Notes: generated from the sequence alone by a model not told the origin. Shown: positions 14,369 through 24,304, numbered from the stretch's first letter. The stretch is 52,626 nucleotides of DNA from an uncultured Mycoplasmatota bacterium (GCA_900546715.1 UREA01000010.1:1-52626), one strand, 5' to 3'. Translations and numbers: made by a program.

Positions 14369-16962
14369 TGAAAAAGATAAAAGTTGGTAAATTAAAGGTA
14401 AAGAAACCGAAATTAAAGAAAAAAACAAGTACAGAAAATACTAATAAACCGAAGAAGAAAACTAAAACTATTATATTATCAAGTATTTTAGTTCTTGGTA
14501 TTGCTGTTGTTTCTCTTATTTTAGTATTTGCATTATATATAATTATTACATCACCAAATTTTGATAGAGATGAATTATATTCAAAAGAATCAACAGTACT
14601 TTATTATAGCGATGGAGTTACCGAACTTGCTAGAGTTGGTGCCGAAGATAGAGTTTTAGTAACATATGATGAACTTCCTCAAGTTTTAGTAGATGCTATT
14701 ATTGCCACGGAAGACTCTAGATTTTTTCAACATAAAGGTATGGATGTCTTAAGATTTGTTAAAGCTGCTTTTGGACAGTTACTTGGTAATAGTTCTGCTG
14801 GTGGTGCATCAACACTAACCATGCAACTTGTAAAACAAGTTTATACTAATTCAGAAGATGAAGGTCTTGCGGGTATAATTCGTAAATTTACTGATATATA
14901 TATGGCTATATTTAAAGTTGAAAGCAACTATACCAAAGAAGAAATTATTGAATTTTATGTTAATTCCCAATGGCTTGGTAACGCCGGCAGTGTTAATACT
15001 TCGGGAATTTATGGTGTTGAACAAGCTTGTCAATATTTCTTTGGTAAATCAGTATCAGATATATCTTTAGCTGAAGCATCAATTATTGCTGGTATGTTTC
15101 AAAATCCAAGAACCCATAATCCTTATAATTATCCAGAAAATGCTAGAGATAGACAAAAAACAGTTTTAACACTTATGGTTAATCATGGTTATATTACAGA
15201 AGAAGAAAAAAATGCGGCATTAGCAATACCAATTGAATCACTTCTTGCAACAAAAGATACTAATGACTCTGCTAACCAAGCTGCTATCGACTATATAATG
15301 AATGAAGTTCAAGAAAAAACTGGTCAAGATCCATTCTATGTTCCAATGAAAATTGTTACTACAATTGATCCTGAAGTTCAAGAAGTATTAAACAAATTAG
15401 AAAGTGGCGAATTATATGAATTCCCTAATGAAACGATTCAAGAAGGTATGGCAATAACTAGTATTGAAGATGGTTCAATAGTTGCCCTATCTGGTGGTAG
15501 AAATTATACTGCTTTAGGTACAAACCGAGCAACCATTAGAAGACAACCGGGATCAACTGCAAAGCCATTATTTGACTACGGTCCTTATATTGAATATTTA
15601 AATGGTTCTCCAGGAACATACTTCTTAGATGAACCTTATACATACAGTAATGGTACAACAATTAATAACTCTGATAGAGAGTATATGGGACTAATTACAA
15701 TGCGTTCAGCACTAATTAATTCAAGAAATATTCCAGCTCTAAAAGCTTTCCAAGCTGTATATAATGAAGATCCTGATTATATATCTAATTTCGTTCATAG
15801 CTTAGGAATTGATTATGGAGCAGATCTTTATGAATCAGCATCAATTGGTGGTTTTGAAGGAATATCTCCGATTGAAATGAGTGCAGCATATGCTGCTTTT
15901 GGCCGCGGAGGATACTATATTGAACCTTATTCATTTACTAGTGCTGAAAACCTAACAACTGGTGAAGTTTATGAATATAAATATGAACAAACAAGAGTTA
16001 TGAGTGAAGAAACTGCTTATATGATAACTGATATGCTAGTATCTGCTGCTGAATCAGGTGTTGGAGGTGTTGAGGTAAGTGGTACAGACATTGCTGCTAA
16101 ATCTGGTACATCAAATGTTGATAGAACTTGGGCAGAAAATAATGGTGTTCCAACATCTGCAACTAGAGATGCTTGGAATGTTACCTACTCACCAGAATAT
16201 GCTATAGCACTATGGATTGGTTATGATAGTACATCAAAAGATAATTATCTAACAGTATCTGTTGGTAATCGTGTTCGTTCCGGAGTAATGAAAGCTGTTG
16301 GTTCAGAGGTTTACTCAAGAAATAAAACATTTAGTAAACCTAGTGGGGTTATTGAAGTAGAAATTGAAAAAGAAACTTTCCCATTACAACTTGCTAGTGA
16401 ATATACTCCGGAAGATATGAGAACTGTAGAATTATTTAAAGAAGGTACAGAACCAACTGATGTATCAACAAGATATCAAAAATTAGATACACCAACAAAT
16501 GGAAAATATACATTTGATGGAACTACATTAAATTTAACTTGGGATGCAATTAAAACACCTGATGCTATTAATTCAGCATATTTACAAGATTACTTCAATA
16601 CTTATTATGGTAATCAAGCAAGTAAGTATTACGAACAAAGATTAAGCTATAATAACTCATATATTGGTTCAGTAGAATATCGAATCTATAAGCAAGAAAA
16701 CAATGGAACACTGACATTAGTAGGACAAACTGCAAACACAAGTTATACTTTAACTCCTACAGAAACTGGTGAAGTTACTTATGTAATAAAAGCATCTTAT
16801 TCAATATTTACTAATAATGCATCAGATAATTTAGAAATAAAAGTTAATCTGGGAATGGATTCTAATGTTGATGATATAATAAATCCAAAACCTGATGATG
16901 ACGATGATAAACCAAATAAGCCAACAGAACCTGATGAAAAACCAGATACTGGATTAGAATAG
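14368..16962 (+). CDS. ponA: Class A penicillin-binding protein 1A
   Basis: This bifunctional wall polymerase has a Lys-rich cytoplasmic start and one membrane span (about residues 33-58). A GT51 glycosyltransferase follows (ATEDSRFFQHKGMD and GGASTLTMQLVKQVY). The transpeptidase has GSTAKP as the S-x-x-K, SRN as the S-x-N and KSGTSN as the KTG box. The C-terminus (from about 690) is an FN3-like beta domain and an Asp/Pro-rich tail ending DEKPDTGLE. The 864-residue length fits family members with a C-terminal extension. It is coupled to recU. Confidence 0.95.
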   Translation: MKKIKVGKLKVKKPKLKKKTSTENTNKPKKKTKTIILSSILVLGIAVVSLILVFALYIIITSPNFDRDELYSKESTVLYYSDGVTELARVGAEDRVLVTYDELPQVLVDAIIATEDSRFFQHKGMDVLRFVKAAFGQLLGNSSAGGASTLTMQLVKQVYTNSEDEGLAGIIRKFTDIYMAIFKVESNYTKEEIIEFYVNSQWLGNAGSVNTSGIYGVEQACQYFFGKSVSDISLAEASIIAGMFQNPRTHNPYNYPENARDRQKTVLTLMVNHGYITEEEKNAALAIPIESLLATKDTNDSANQAAIDYIMNEVQEKTGQDPFYVPMKIVTTIDPEVQEVLNKLESGELYEFPNETIQEGMAITSIEDGSIVALSGGRNYTALGTNRATIRRQPGSTAKPLFDYGPYIEYLNGSPGTYFLDEPYTYSNGTTINNSDREYMGLITMRSALINSRNIPALKAFQAVYNEDPDYISNFVHSLGIDYGADLYESASIGGFEGISPIEMSAAYAAFGRGGYYIEPYSFTSAENLTTGEVYEYKYEQTRVMSEETAYMITDMLVSAAESGVGGVEVSGTDIAAKSGTSNVDRTWAENNGVPTSATRDAWNVTYSPEYAIALWIGYDSTSKDNYLTVSVGNRVRSGVMKAVGSEVYSRNKTFSKPSGVIEVEIEKETFPLQLASEYTPEDMRTVELFKEGTEPTDVSTRYQKLDTPTNGKYTFDGTTLNLTWDAIKTPDAINSAYLQDYFNTYYGNQASKYYEQRLSYNNSYIGSVEYRIYKQENNGTLTLVGQTANTSYTLTPTETGEVTYVIKASYSIFTNNASDNLEIKVNLGMDSNVDDIINPKPDDDDDKPNKPTEPDEKPDTGLE

Positions 16963-16963
16963 A

Positions 16964-16992
16964 AAAATCAAGGAATAAACCCTTGATTTTTT
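16964..16992. terminator. Bidirectional terminator
   Basis: AAAATCAAGG (16964-16973) and CCTTGATTTT (16981-16990) pair perfectly with T-runs on both sides. It serves ponA and the convergent surface-protein gene. Confidence 0.85.
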
Positions 16993-16993
16993 G

Positions 16994-18664
16994 CTATGCA
17001 ATCCTTATGGGACTCTTAGATGTTCCTGTACCACTTAAATATTGAACTGATGATGTTAAATAGAATGTAGGTCTAACAGATGCTGAAGCATATGCTAAAT
17101 AATTAATTATATTACCATTTCTACTAATTAACATAACATTTTCACTATTACTTGAATTTGGGGTAATTGTCCATTCATTATTTCCCTGATACAGCCAGTT
17201 ATTATTTTTATAGTTTGTCATTCCCATAGCTAATGACCAATTACTACTTTCAGTAGAAAATCCATAATCTGAGGCATATAATAACCCTATTTTAGAGTTG
17301 TATGATTCATAATTGCCCGAAAAACTTTCTGCTTTATATATATTTAATGGTGTATCTATTGAATTTATACCACCAACAAACCACGTGTGAGTCGAAATTT
17401 TTTCTTGCCAATTTGCTGAAAATCGATTTAAAAAAGTTTGGTTTAATTCACTTCTATTAAGACTACTAATATTCCATGAATTGCTACTATAAGAACTTTC
17501 TCCTGAACCATTCCAAAAAAATTCCCCATAACTCGTGTTTTTAATTAGTTTTACTTCCGAACCAAACACTCCTATGATTCGATATAAATTGGCACTTGGA
17601 CATGTTGCAGCATCACTTCCAAAACATACATAGTTATTTGGGTTTGCTCCGGCATATCTGTAACTATTATCTGCGGCTGAATTAGCTAAACTTGATGTAT
17701 GATAATACATTCCAGACATTTCTGTTCCTGCTTCATTATAATAATTTTTTAAACATGTTGCTAAATTTGTTCCAGTACTACATACATCTGCTAACAATAT
17801 TGTATCATCGGTTTCGGCATTTATTGTATATACATTTGAATCTACTCCATTGGTATCTGTTACATACACTCTTATATTATAATTTGTTCCAGCATTTAAA
17901 CCACTAAATGTATGGGTATTTGAACTACTACTTTGGTATGCTCCATTATTTATCGAATACATATATGTTTGAATATTATTTGTTCCTGCTGTTGCTGATA
18001 CACTTACTGTTATTGCGTTATTTGTTACATTTGTTGCTGTTACGCTGTTAACTGTAGGATTTACATATGCATCTGTTGTTACTTCTATTACTTCTTCATT
18101 TGATTCATATCCAAGAGTATCTTTGGCATACACTTGAAAAGTATATGTTGTATTATCATTTAAATTACTAAAGGTATAACTAGATGTTGTACTTTCTTGA
18201 TATGATTTTCCTCCATCCATACTAAAGTAATATGTAGCTACTGGATTTTCTCCAGCATCTATTGTTACTGATAATGTTACACTATTTGTTGTTTTTGTTG
18301 CAAATACATTTGTAATAGTTACTACATTATATAAATCAAAGTATACATAACAAGCATCAGACTTATTAGATAAAAGATTTACTATACCTGTTTCTCTATT
18401 CCATCTAAGTTCTCCCCCATTTTCACATCTACTTAATTCCTCATTAAAAGCATAATTACCACTTGGCCATGTATTAGATGTAGATTTAACATAATTACCT
18501 GTTTCATCTTCTAACATTAATGTTAGAAATGAATTATTAATTGCTTTTTTATCTTGCATTACTGTTTCATTATTAGAATTATTTTTATTAATAATAAAAA
18601 TAGTACTAATTACCACTATTAATGTTAATAACACACTACTTATCAATATTACTTTCTTTTTCAT
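16994..18664 (-). CDS. Large surface protein with FN3-like repeats
   Basis: The N-terminus has a signal anchor (KKKVILISSVLLTLIVVISTIFII). Next come a Cys-bearing domain (ELSRCENGGELRW...DACYVYFD) and two fibronectin-III-like repeats (TNSVTLSVTIDAG... and NNAITVSVSATAG..., about residues 118-285). The large C-terminal domain ends RPTFYLTSSVQYLSGTGTSKSPIRIA. The same C-terminal signature (RPVFYLNS...SGTGTSSNPIRI) recurs at 22784, so this is a paralogous family. No LPXTG motif is present. A role in adhesion or wall binding is inferred from the architecture only. Confidence 0.75.
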   Translation of the reverse strand: MKKKVILISSVLLTLIVVISTIFIINKNNSNNETVMQDKKAINNSFLTLMLEDETGNYVKSTSNTWPSGNYAFNEELSRCENGGELRWNRETGIVNLLSNKSDACYVYFDLYNVVTITNVFATKTTNSVTLSVTIDAGENPVATYYFSMDGGKSYQESTTSSYTFSNLNDNTTYTFQVYAKDTLGYESNEEVIEVTTDAYVNPTVNSVTATNVTNNAITVSVSATAGTNNIQTYMYSINNGAYQSSSSNTHTFSGLNAGTNYNIRVYVTDTNGVDSNVYTINAETDDTILLADVCSTGTNLATCLKNYYNEAGTEMSGMYYHTSSLANSAADNSYRYAGANPNNYVCFGSDAATCPSANLYRIIGVFGSEVKLIKNTSYGEFFWNGSGESSYSSNSWNISSLNRSELNQTFLNRFSANWQEKISTHTWFVGGINSIDTPLNIYKAESFSGNYESYNSKIGLLYASDYGFSTESSNWSLAMGMTNYKNNNWLYQGNNEWTITPNSSNSENVMLISRNGNIINYLAYASASVRPTFYLTSSVQYLSGTGTSKSPIRIA

Positions 18665-18770
18665 TACTTCAACCTACCTTTATATAAATTATAGCAAATA
18701 ATTTAATCGTATACAACTGCAAATTTAGTTAATAATATATTTTAATGAGACAATTATCTAGGTGGGATTA

Positions 18771-19199
18771 ATGAATTTTGAAGCATTGAAAAATATAAGG
18801 AATGAATTAGAATTAACTCAAGAAGATATAGCTCAAATATTAAATGTTAAAAGAGGAACTTATGCTAGTTGGGAATGTGGAAGTGATACTATACCTACAA
18901 TGCAACTATATAAACTGGCAGAATATTATCAAATAAATATAGATTACTTAGTGGGACTTAATAAAAAACATAAAGTATTTTGTAATAAGGAATTAAATAA
19001 AGAAGCTGTTGGTAAGAATTTATTAGATTTAAGAAAAAAACTAAATATGGCTCAACTTCCTTTTGCAGAATCGCTCAATATTAATCAATCTACTTATTGG
19101 GCATATGAAAATGGTAAAACTTTAATTACTACCACTACATTAATTACTTTAGCAAAAAACTATAATGTTTCAATTGATAAATTATTAAATAGAAGTTAA
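18771..19199 (+). CDS. Regulator with two tandem XRE domains
   Basis: ATG 18771 has AGGTGG upstream. Residues 1-65 hold one helix-turn-helix (IRNELELTQEDIAQILNVKRGTYASWECG) and residues 75-142 a second, slightly diverged one (LRKKLNMAQLPFAESLNINQSTYWAYENG). Both are followed by the usual ...IDYLVG / IDKLLN end. A protein with two whole XRE modules could bind a pseudo-palindrome as a monomer. The gene at 43350 has the same design. A hairpin at 19200-19225 probably ends the transcript. Confidence 0.8.
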   Translation: MNFEALKNIRNELELTQEDIAQILNVKRGTYASWECGSDTIPTMQLYKLAEYYQINIDYLVGLNKKHKVFCNKELNKEAVGKNLLDLRKKLNMAQLPFAESLNINQSTYWAYENGKTLITTTTLITLAKNYNVSIDKLLNRS

Positions 19200-19226
19200 A
19201 AATCCAAGATATTTCTCGGATTTTTG

Positions 19227-19844
19227 TTACTTATTATTTTTTAAATAAATACATTTATAAAATGGACAATTATTACAATCTGGATTTTTACTTTTACAGA
19301 TGTATCTTCCAAATAAGACTAATTGATGATGAACTCTACTCCATTTATCTTTAGGGAAAAACTTCATTAAATCTTGTTCTATAATAGATACATCATCACT
19401 TTTAGTTAAGCCAAGGCGAAAAGACACTCTTGCTACATGAGTATCTACAGCAATAGCAGGAACATTATAAATATTTGATAAAACGACATTACAAGTCTTT
19501 CTTCCTACTCCAGGAAGACTTTCTAAATAAGCTCTATCATTTGGGACAGTACCGTTGTAATCATTAACTAATCTAGTTGCCACTGTCTTTATATATTCAG
19601 CTTTTCTTTTATGAGTTCCAACTGGATATATGATTTTTTCAATATCACTTAAATTGGCATCTTTTAAACTAAAGATATCATACTTAGAAAATAATACTTT
19701 AGTTACCGAGTTAACCCTTTTATCAGTTGATTGGGCTGATAAGATTGTGGCAATTAAAAGTTCATAATCTTTGTTATATTCAAGTTCACATCTAGCATCT
19801 GGATACAAATAATCTAATTTTTCTAATACTTCACTACTTTTCAT
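19227..19844 (-). CDS. nth: Endonuclease III
   Basis: This base-excision DNA glycosylase/AP lyase acts on oxidised pyrimidines. The helix-hairpin-helix LESLPGVGRKTCNVVLSN supplies the catalytic Lys, and VDTHVARVSFRLGL the catalytic Asp. The C-terminal 4Fe-4S ligands are C-x6-C-x2-C-x4-C (CKSKNPDCNNCPFYKC), one residue shorter in the last spacing than the common x5. The start overlaps the end of dnaD by 11 bp, an operon also found in Bacillus. Confidence 0.94.
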   Translation of the reverse strand: MKSSEVLEKLDYLYPDARCELEYNKDYELLIATILSAQSTDKRVNSVTKVLFSKYDIFSLKDANLSDIEKIIYPVGTHKRKAEYIKTVATRLVNDYNGTVPNDRAYLESLPGVGRKTCNVVLSNIYNVPAIAVDTHVARVSFRLGLTKSDDVSIIEQDLMKFFPKDKWSRVHHQLVLFGRYICKSKNPDCNNCPFYKCIYLKNNK

Positions 19845-20460
19845 TTAACCAATCAAAATTTAGTATACTTGTTTCAAATAATTTATCTTCTCTAGATTCG
19901 TCATTAAATCTATTATTGACTTCATCAATTGTTTTATAACCTTTTCTATTCCATTCATATAAAACTTTATCAATATATCTTAAACTACATACCCCATTAT
20001 AAACCGCTTCCTTTAGGGCTGCAATAATGACATCTTCACTAAATCCTTTATCAATCCAAGCATTAATTATTTCATAATCCATGGCTGATAAAGTTTTACC
20101 AAATTCACTTTCAAATACACTAAATATATCCTTTCTACTATTTTCAATTTCAGCTTTTTTATTATCACTTTTTATTTCATTATAAAAATTATCTAAACTA
20201 ACTCTTTCCACAACTTTACCTTCATCATCTTTTTCAGCTTTAACCTTAATTAATTTCTTACTCATTAATTTAGAATAAGCCTCCAAAATTTTATCTTCAC
20301 TCATAGATAAAGATTTACCTATAACTTTGATATTAAAAATAGAATCAAAAGAGTTATCAAAATACATCAAAAGTAAAAATTCGTTTAAAGATAAATCCTG
20401 TTTTAATGCCTCTTTAATAAAAATACTTTCTAAAACAAACTTTTTGTTATCTTTAAACAT
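19834..20460 (-). CDS. dnaD: DnaD-type replication initiation protein
   Basis: A winged-helix N-terminal half (FIKEALKQDLSLNEFLLLMYFD) is joined to a DnaB2/DnaD C-terminal domain. That domain is recognisable by FESEFGKTLSAMDYEIINAWIDKGFSEDVIIAALKEA and the YIDKVLYEWNRKG motif. DnaD remodels DNA during primosome assembly at oriC and at restart. Length (208) and linkage to nth are typical. ATG 20460 sits after AAGGAAGTG. Confidence 0.92.
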   Translation of the reverse strand: MFKDNKKFVLESIFIKEALKQDLSLNEFLLLMYFDNSFDSIFNIKVIGKSLSMSEDKILEAYSKLMSKKLIKVKAEKDDEGKVVERVSLDNFYNEIKSDNKKAEIENSRKDIFSVFESEFGKTLSAMDYEIINAWIDKGFSEDVIIAALKEAVYNGVCSLRYIDKVLYEWNRKGYKTIDEVNNRFNDESREDKLFETSILNFDWLNEK

Positions 20461-20466
20461 AAAACT

Positions 20467-21531
20467 TCACTTCCTTTTTAATAAATATTTAATTATATCC
20501 CCTTTTTTATTTTTTAACTTTTTATGCAATATCAATTCTTTTAAATTTTCATATACATTATTAATATCTTTACCAGAAATACCCAATAATTCACTAATTT
20601 CATTACCTTTAATAGCAATATCACTTCGATCTTTAATAGGTAATTTTTTATACATACTACTTATTCTTTTACTGCTAATATTCATAATCATGCCAGCAAT
20701 TATATTAGCATATAAACCGTATTTATAAAGTGTATCATTATTTACAGTGCCATAATTTATTATCTCGGTAATATTTATTATATTGCTTTTTTCAACATTT
20801 GTAAATGGGATATCAAAAATTTTTACTTGAACCCACATACCTATGATATCTTTTGTATAAACTACATCTTCATATTCTATTCCTAATTCCTCACTTATTT
20901 TAAATTCATCACATAATTTTAGGCCTTTCCTATAATTTGGACTCATTAAAATTTTACTAAATTCCGCTTTAACTCTATCTTTAGATAAAGTGTTAACTAA
21001 TTTATATTTTTTCTTTATAGCTTTAATTAACTCTTCATCTAAATTAAAATCTAGAACAGTTGCAAAACGAATAGCTCTAAGTATTCTTAGAGGATCTTCG
21101 ACTAATCTCTCGATATTATCTCCGATCATTTTGATAGTTCGGTTATTTAAGTCATTAACGCCATTTAACAAATCAATAATTTTGCCATCTTTATCCATAC
21201 AGATAGTATTAATAGTAAAATCTCTTCGCATTAAATCAGTTTTTAAATCAGTAATATATTCTACTTCCATAGGTCTTCTTTTATTATAATGGGAATCTTT
21301 TCTAAAAGTAGTTATATCAATATTATAGTTATCTAGTATAAGCTTAGCCCCACCATAATTATTGGCACAAATATTAAAAATACTATAAATATCTTTAGGT
21401 AAAGCGGTAGTACATATATCTACATCATAAGTTTTAATTCCGAGTAAATAATCTCTGACATATCCTCCGACGAGATAAGCCTCATACTCTTTATTTAATT
21501 CATCAAGTACACTTTTTATAACTTTATCCAT
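20467..21531 (-). CDS. cca: CCA tRNA nucleotidyltransferase
   Basis: This enzyme adds or repairs the tRNA 3' CCA end. The class II nucleotidyltransferase core is clear: YLVGGYVRDYLLG, then the DVDI metal motif (TYDVDICTTALP), RRDFTINTICMD, and the RNA-binding neck LRAIRFATVLDFNLDEELI. The 354-residue length is a little below usual; the C-terminal body is shortened and Lys-rich (KKLKNKKGDIIKYLLKRK). It is adjacent to and codirectional with dnaD-nth. Confidence 0.94.
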   Translation of the reverse strand: MDKVIKSVLDELNKEYEAYLVGGYVRDYLLGIKTYDVDICTTALPKDIYSIFNICANNYGGAKLILDNYNIDITTFRKDSHYNKRRPMEVEYITDLKTDLMRRDFTINTICMDKDGKIIDLLNGVNDLNNRTIKMIGDNIERLVEDPLRILRAIRFATVLDFNLDEELIKAIKKKYKLVNTLSKDRVKAEFSKILMSPNYRKGLKLCDEFKISEELGIEYEDVVYTKDIIGMWVQVKIFDIPFTNVEKSNIINITEIINYGTVNNDTLYKYGLYANIIAGMIMNISSKRISSMYKKLPIKDRSDIAIKGNEISELLGISGKDINNVYENLKELILHKKLKNKKGDIIKYLLKRK

Positions 21532-21610
21532 ATTATCCCCATTTAATTATACAACACTTTTATTATATTTAATATCATTAAAAGAAAAAAACAATCATTT
21601 TTTTGATTGT

Positions 21611-22375
21611 TTACACTCCCACAGTAGTTGTTTCTGGTAAGGTTGAACCACCATCAATTATAATGCCTTGACCGGTTATATAACTAGATTCACCGCATCC
21701 CAAGAATGCTACTAATTCGCCAATTTCTTCTGGTGTTGCAAGCCTTTTTAAAGGAACTGCACTAGCTATACCTTCAATAACAGATTCTGGGTTATCAGGA
21801 TTACTATCTTTAGCCATATTATCAACCATTGGTGTATGAATATAACCAGGCATTACCGCATTAACTCTTATTTTTTTGCTAGCAAGTTCTGCCGCTAAAG
21901 ATTTAGTAAATCCCAGTACTGCAGCTTTAGTTGTTGCATAAGCTACTTCTCCAGGATCAGCTACATTTGGACCAGTTACACTAGACATATTAACAATAGC
22001 AGATCCTTCTTTTAAATATGGAAGAGCACATTTAGTTACATTCCAAGTACCTTTAATATTAATATCAAAGTGATAATCTCTTTCTTCATCAGTCATATCT
22101 GCAAAAGGCACAAGATTACAAACCCCAGCATTGTTAACTAAAATGTCAAGAGATTCCATTTTCTCCATTGCTTCATCAATAGCCATTCTTACATCATCAA
22201 CATTTCTAATATCAACATGACTAGCAATTACATTATCACTATTCATAGTAGTCACTTCTGCATCATAATCAAGTACTATAACCTTAGCACCATATTTTAA
22301 AAATACATCTACTATGCCTCTGCCGGCGCCTTTAAACCCACCAGTTACAAGAGCAACTTTACCTTCTAATTTCAA
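21611..22375 (-). CDS. SDR-family NAD(P)-dependent oxidoreductase
   Basis: The Rossmann start KVALVTGGFKGAGRGI has the TGxxxGxG dinucleotide motif. The NNAG motif is present (VNNAGVCN), as is the catalytic S/Y-x-x-x-K set (VNMSSVTGP, then YATTKAAV). An Asp at the end of strand 2 (IVLDYD) points to NAD(H). The C-terminus shows the FabG-like GQGIIIDGG. The substrate is unknown (sugar alcohol or polyol in related enzymes). TTG 22375 is the preferred start, with AAGGAGG nine bases upstream. Confidence 0.85.
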   Translation of the reverse strand: MKLEGKVALVTGGFKGAGRGIVDVFLKYGAKVIVLDYDAEVTTMNSDNVIASHVDIRNVDDVRMAIDEAMEKMESLDILVNNAGVCNLVPFADMTDEERDYHFDINIKGTWNVTKCALPYLKEGSAIVNMSSVTGPNVADPGEVAYATTKAAVLGFTKSLAAELASKKIRVNAVMPGYIHTPMVDNMAKDSNPDNPESVIEGIASAVPLKRLATPEEIGELVAFLGCGESSYITGQGIIIDGGSTLPETTTVGV

Positions 22376-22534
22376 ATTTATCAATCCTCCTTATCTTTAT
22401 TATAATTAATATTTCCAAATAAATAAAGATTAAACTAATTTTTTTGACATAAACACTATAAAAAAAAGCAAAAAAATGTTATTATATTATATATAGACAA
22501 ATTCTGTCTATGATAATAAAGGAAAGGATGGAAA

Positions 22535-22762
22535 ATGAATAGATTAAAGGAATTACGGGAAAGCAAAAACTTATTAGCCAAAGATGTTGCAAAACATCTA
22601 GAAATTGACGAAGAAAAATATAATCAATATGAATTAAATAAAGAAAAAATGCCTGCAGATTACTTAATTAATTTAGCCAAATTTTATAATACATCAATTG
22701 ATTATATTCTTTATCAAACAGATGTAAACAAACCTTATCCCGCATTAGAAGAAAAAGAATAA
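22535..22762 (+). CDS. Small XRE-family regulator
   Basis: This 75-residue protein is one helix-turn-helix: LKELRESKNLLAKDVAKHLEIDEEKYNQYELN, then the IDYILYQ end. GAAAGGATGG lies upstream of ATG 22535. It is divergent from the SDR gene, with a 150-bp AT-rich gap that contains a duplicated CTGTCTAT/ATAGACA-like inverted motif near 22495-22510. It may control itself and the SDR. A strong terminator follows. Confidence 0.8.
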   Translation: MNRLKELRESKNLLAKDVAKHLEIDEEKYNQYELNKEKMPADYLINLAKFYNTSIDYILYQTDVNKPYPALEEKE

Positions 22763-22785
22763 TTCAAAGCGAATTATTCTTTTTT
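22752..22785 (+). terminator. Rho-independent terminator
   Basis: AAGAATAATTC (22755-22765) and GAATTATTCTT (22771-22781) pair perfectly around AAAGC and run into T. Confidence 0.85.
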
Positions 22786-23268
22786 ATACCACAATTCTTA
22801 TAGGATTACTTGAAGTTCCTGTACCACTAGAATATAAAACATTGGAGTTAAGGTAAAAAACCGGTCTATATAGATATTGAGTTGAAGGTCTAGCACTAGT
22901 TATTGAACCAGAATAAGATGATATTATCATAATAGAATTAACATTTGTGCTCGGGGAAATTGTTAAATCATAATAATCATTATAATATAACCAATTACTA
23001 TCTGCGGCTAAATGATAATCTCCCAAAACTGTATTCCAATTATCTGGAGTTGCTGCATATCCATAATCAGATACATACATTAATCCTATCTTGGCATTAT
23101 AAATCGTACTACTACTAGGTCGATCCCCAAATTCGAACTCGTAATACTCTTTAGCCGTGTAATATTCACTATCTCCTACACCCCCAACATGCCAATTCGT
23201 ATCAACAATTAAACTAGCCCAAGTACTATCAAAACTTGATAAATAAGTTCCATTTACTATATTTAGAA
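22784..23268 (-). pseudogene. C-terminal fragment of a second surface protein
   Basis: From about 23268 down to the stop at 22784 the frame (LNIVNGTYLSSFDSTWASLIV ... RPVFYLNSNVLYSSGTGTSSNPIRI) matches the last 160 residues of the surface protein at 16994, including the WHVGG/WFVGG and KIGLMYVSDYG positions. The open frame continues upstream to 23371, but that part is antisense to an XRE fragment and not family sequence. The N-terminal signal, FN3 repeats and start are missing, so this is a 5'-truncated remnant. Confidence 0.75.
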
Positions 23269-23396
23269 TTGAAAATGATTTAAATACTCCTCTAATAGAT
23301 ACTTTTGGTAAAATTGCTATAGCACTCGAATTAAGTGATAAAGAAATTGCTGATGAAATAAAAAAAGCCACTTTAAAGGAAAAAAGAAAAAAATAA
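23264..23396 (+). pseudogene. C-terminal fragment of an XRE regulator
   Basis: The plus strand reads FRIENDLNTPLIDTFGKIAIA, then LELSDKEIADEIKKATLKEK and stop. This matches the last helix-turn-helix helices of XRE proteins (R-I-E-N...P...L..IA.AL). There is no start codon. It is cut at the same point as the surface-protein fragment on the other strand, which marks a deletion or recombination joint. Confidence 0.5.
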
Positions 23397-23405
23397 ATTC
23401 ATAAT

Positions 23406-23434
23406 AAAAGGTAGCGAATTTGCTACCTCTTTTT
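23406..23434. terminator. Terminator between XRE remnant and aldolase
   Basis: GGTAGC (23410-23415) and GCTACC (23422-23427) pair and are followed by TCTTTTTA on the plus strand. On the minus strand it lies at the end of the aldolase gene, with a weaker T-tract. Confidence 0.6.
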
Positions 23435-24304
23435 AGTAACTGATGCTTTATATATTTCTTTAATAGATTTACTTAAGGCATCACTAAATTCTTCATCACT
23501 TTGATTAATATTTAAGCTTTCAAGTAATGCTCTAGAAAAACTTGCTATCATTTTTTTGTTTTCTCTTAATTTTTCGCAAGCAACTTCTCTTGAATAGCCA
23601 CCAGATAAAGCCACTAATCTTAAGACATTTTTTGGAGTTAAAAGGGGATTATAATAATTTGGAACATCTGGTAAAGTTAATTTTATTATTACATAATCTT
23701 CTTTTTTTAATTTATATAAATTTTTTAATAATTCTTGTCTTAAAAATGATTCTATAATTTTTTTATTTTTAGCATCAATACTAACTTCTGGTTCGATAAT
23801 GGGAATTAAACCTTTAGCGATGATTTGTCTTGCTAACTTAAATTGTTGTTCAACAACCTTTTTAATACCATATTCATTATATTCATTAATTACCGAACGC
23901 ATTTTTGTTCCAATTACGCCATAGCTTACTGCCTCATCTAGTACTTTATCTAAATCAGGAATATCTTTAAGTATTCTTACCCCATCACATTCATCTTCTA
24001 AACCAACATCTATTTTTAAAAATGCATATATTCCCTTATTTTTTAAATACTCTACAGTATTTATTCCATCTATATCTCTTTTCATAGTATCATAAAATAG
24101 AATTGCTCCGATGATAGAATCAGAATTAAATGCATCATTACTAATAATTCTTGAACGCATTTCATGAATATAGTTAAACATTACTTCATCACTAGTTATA
24201 GAACTTTCATCTACTCCATAATTGGCTAAAGTCTTTTTACTAGATCCACCACTTTGATCCATGGCTGCAATAAAGCCTTTTTTTGTTTTTAAATCTTCAA
24301 TCAT
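23423..24304 (-). CDS. fda: Class I fructose-bisphosphate aldolase
   Basis: This glycolytic enzyme splits fructose 1,6-bisphosphate through a Schiff base, without metal. The 293-residue form matches the short class I aldolase of staphylococci and related bacteria: start GFIAAMDQSGGSSKKTLANYG, GAILFYDTM, then IYAFLKIDVGL, LIPIIEPEVS and the Schiff-base Lys in DYVIIKLTLP. The C-terminal LSGGYSREVACEKL binds phosphate. Its start overlaps the sortase stop by one base, an odd partnership that suggests shared expression. Confidence 0.93.
   Translation of the reverse strand: MIEDLKTKKGFIAAMDQSGGSSKKTLANYGVDESSITSDEVMFNYIHEMRSRIISNDAFNSDSIIGAILFYDTMKRDIDGINTVEYLKNKGIYAFLKIDVGLEDECDGVRILKDIPDLDKVLDEAVSYGVIGTKMRSVINEYNEYGIKKVVEQQFKLARQIIAKGLIPIIEPEVSIDAKNKKIIESFLRQELLKNLYKLKKEDYVIIKLTLPDVPNYYNPLLTPKNVLRLVALSGGYSREVACEKLRENKKMIASFSRALLESLNINQSDEEFSDALSKSIKEIYKASVTKKR

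Noticed and set aside
22784..23371. Complete 195-residue secreted protein
   Set aside because: The first 35 codons are antisense to an XRE fragment and there is no ribosome site or signal peptide; only the part after about 23,268 is family sequence.
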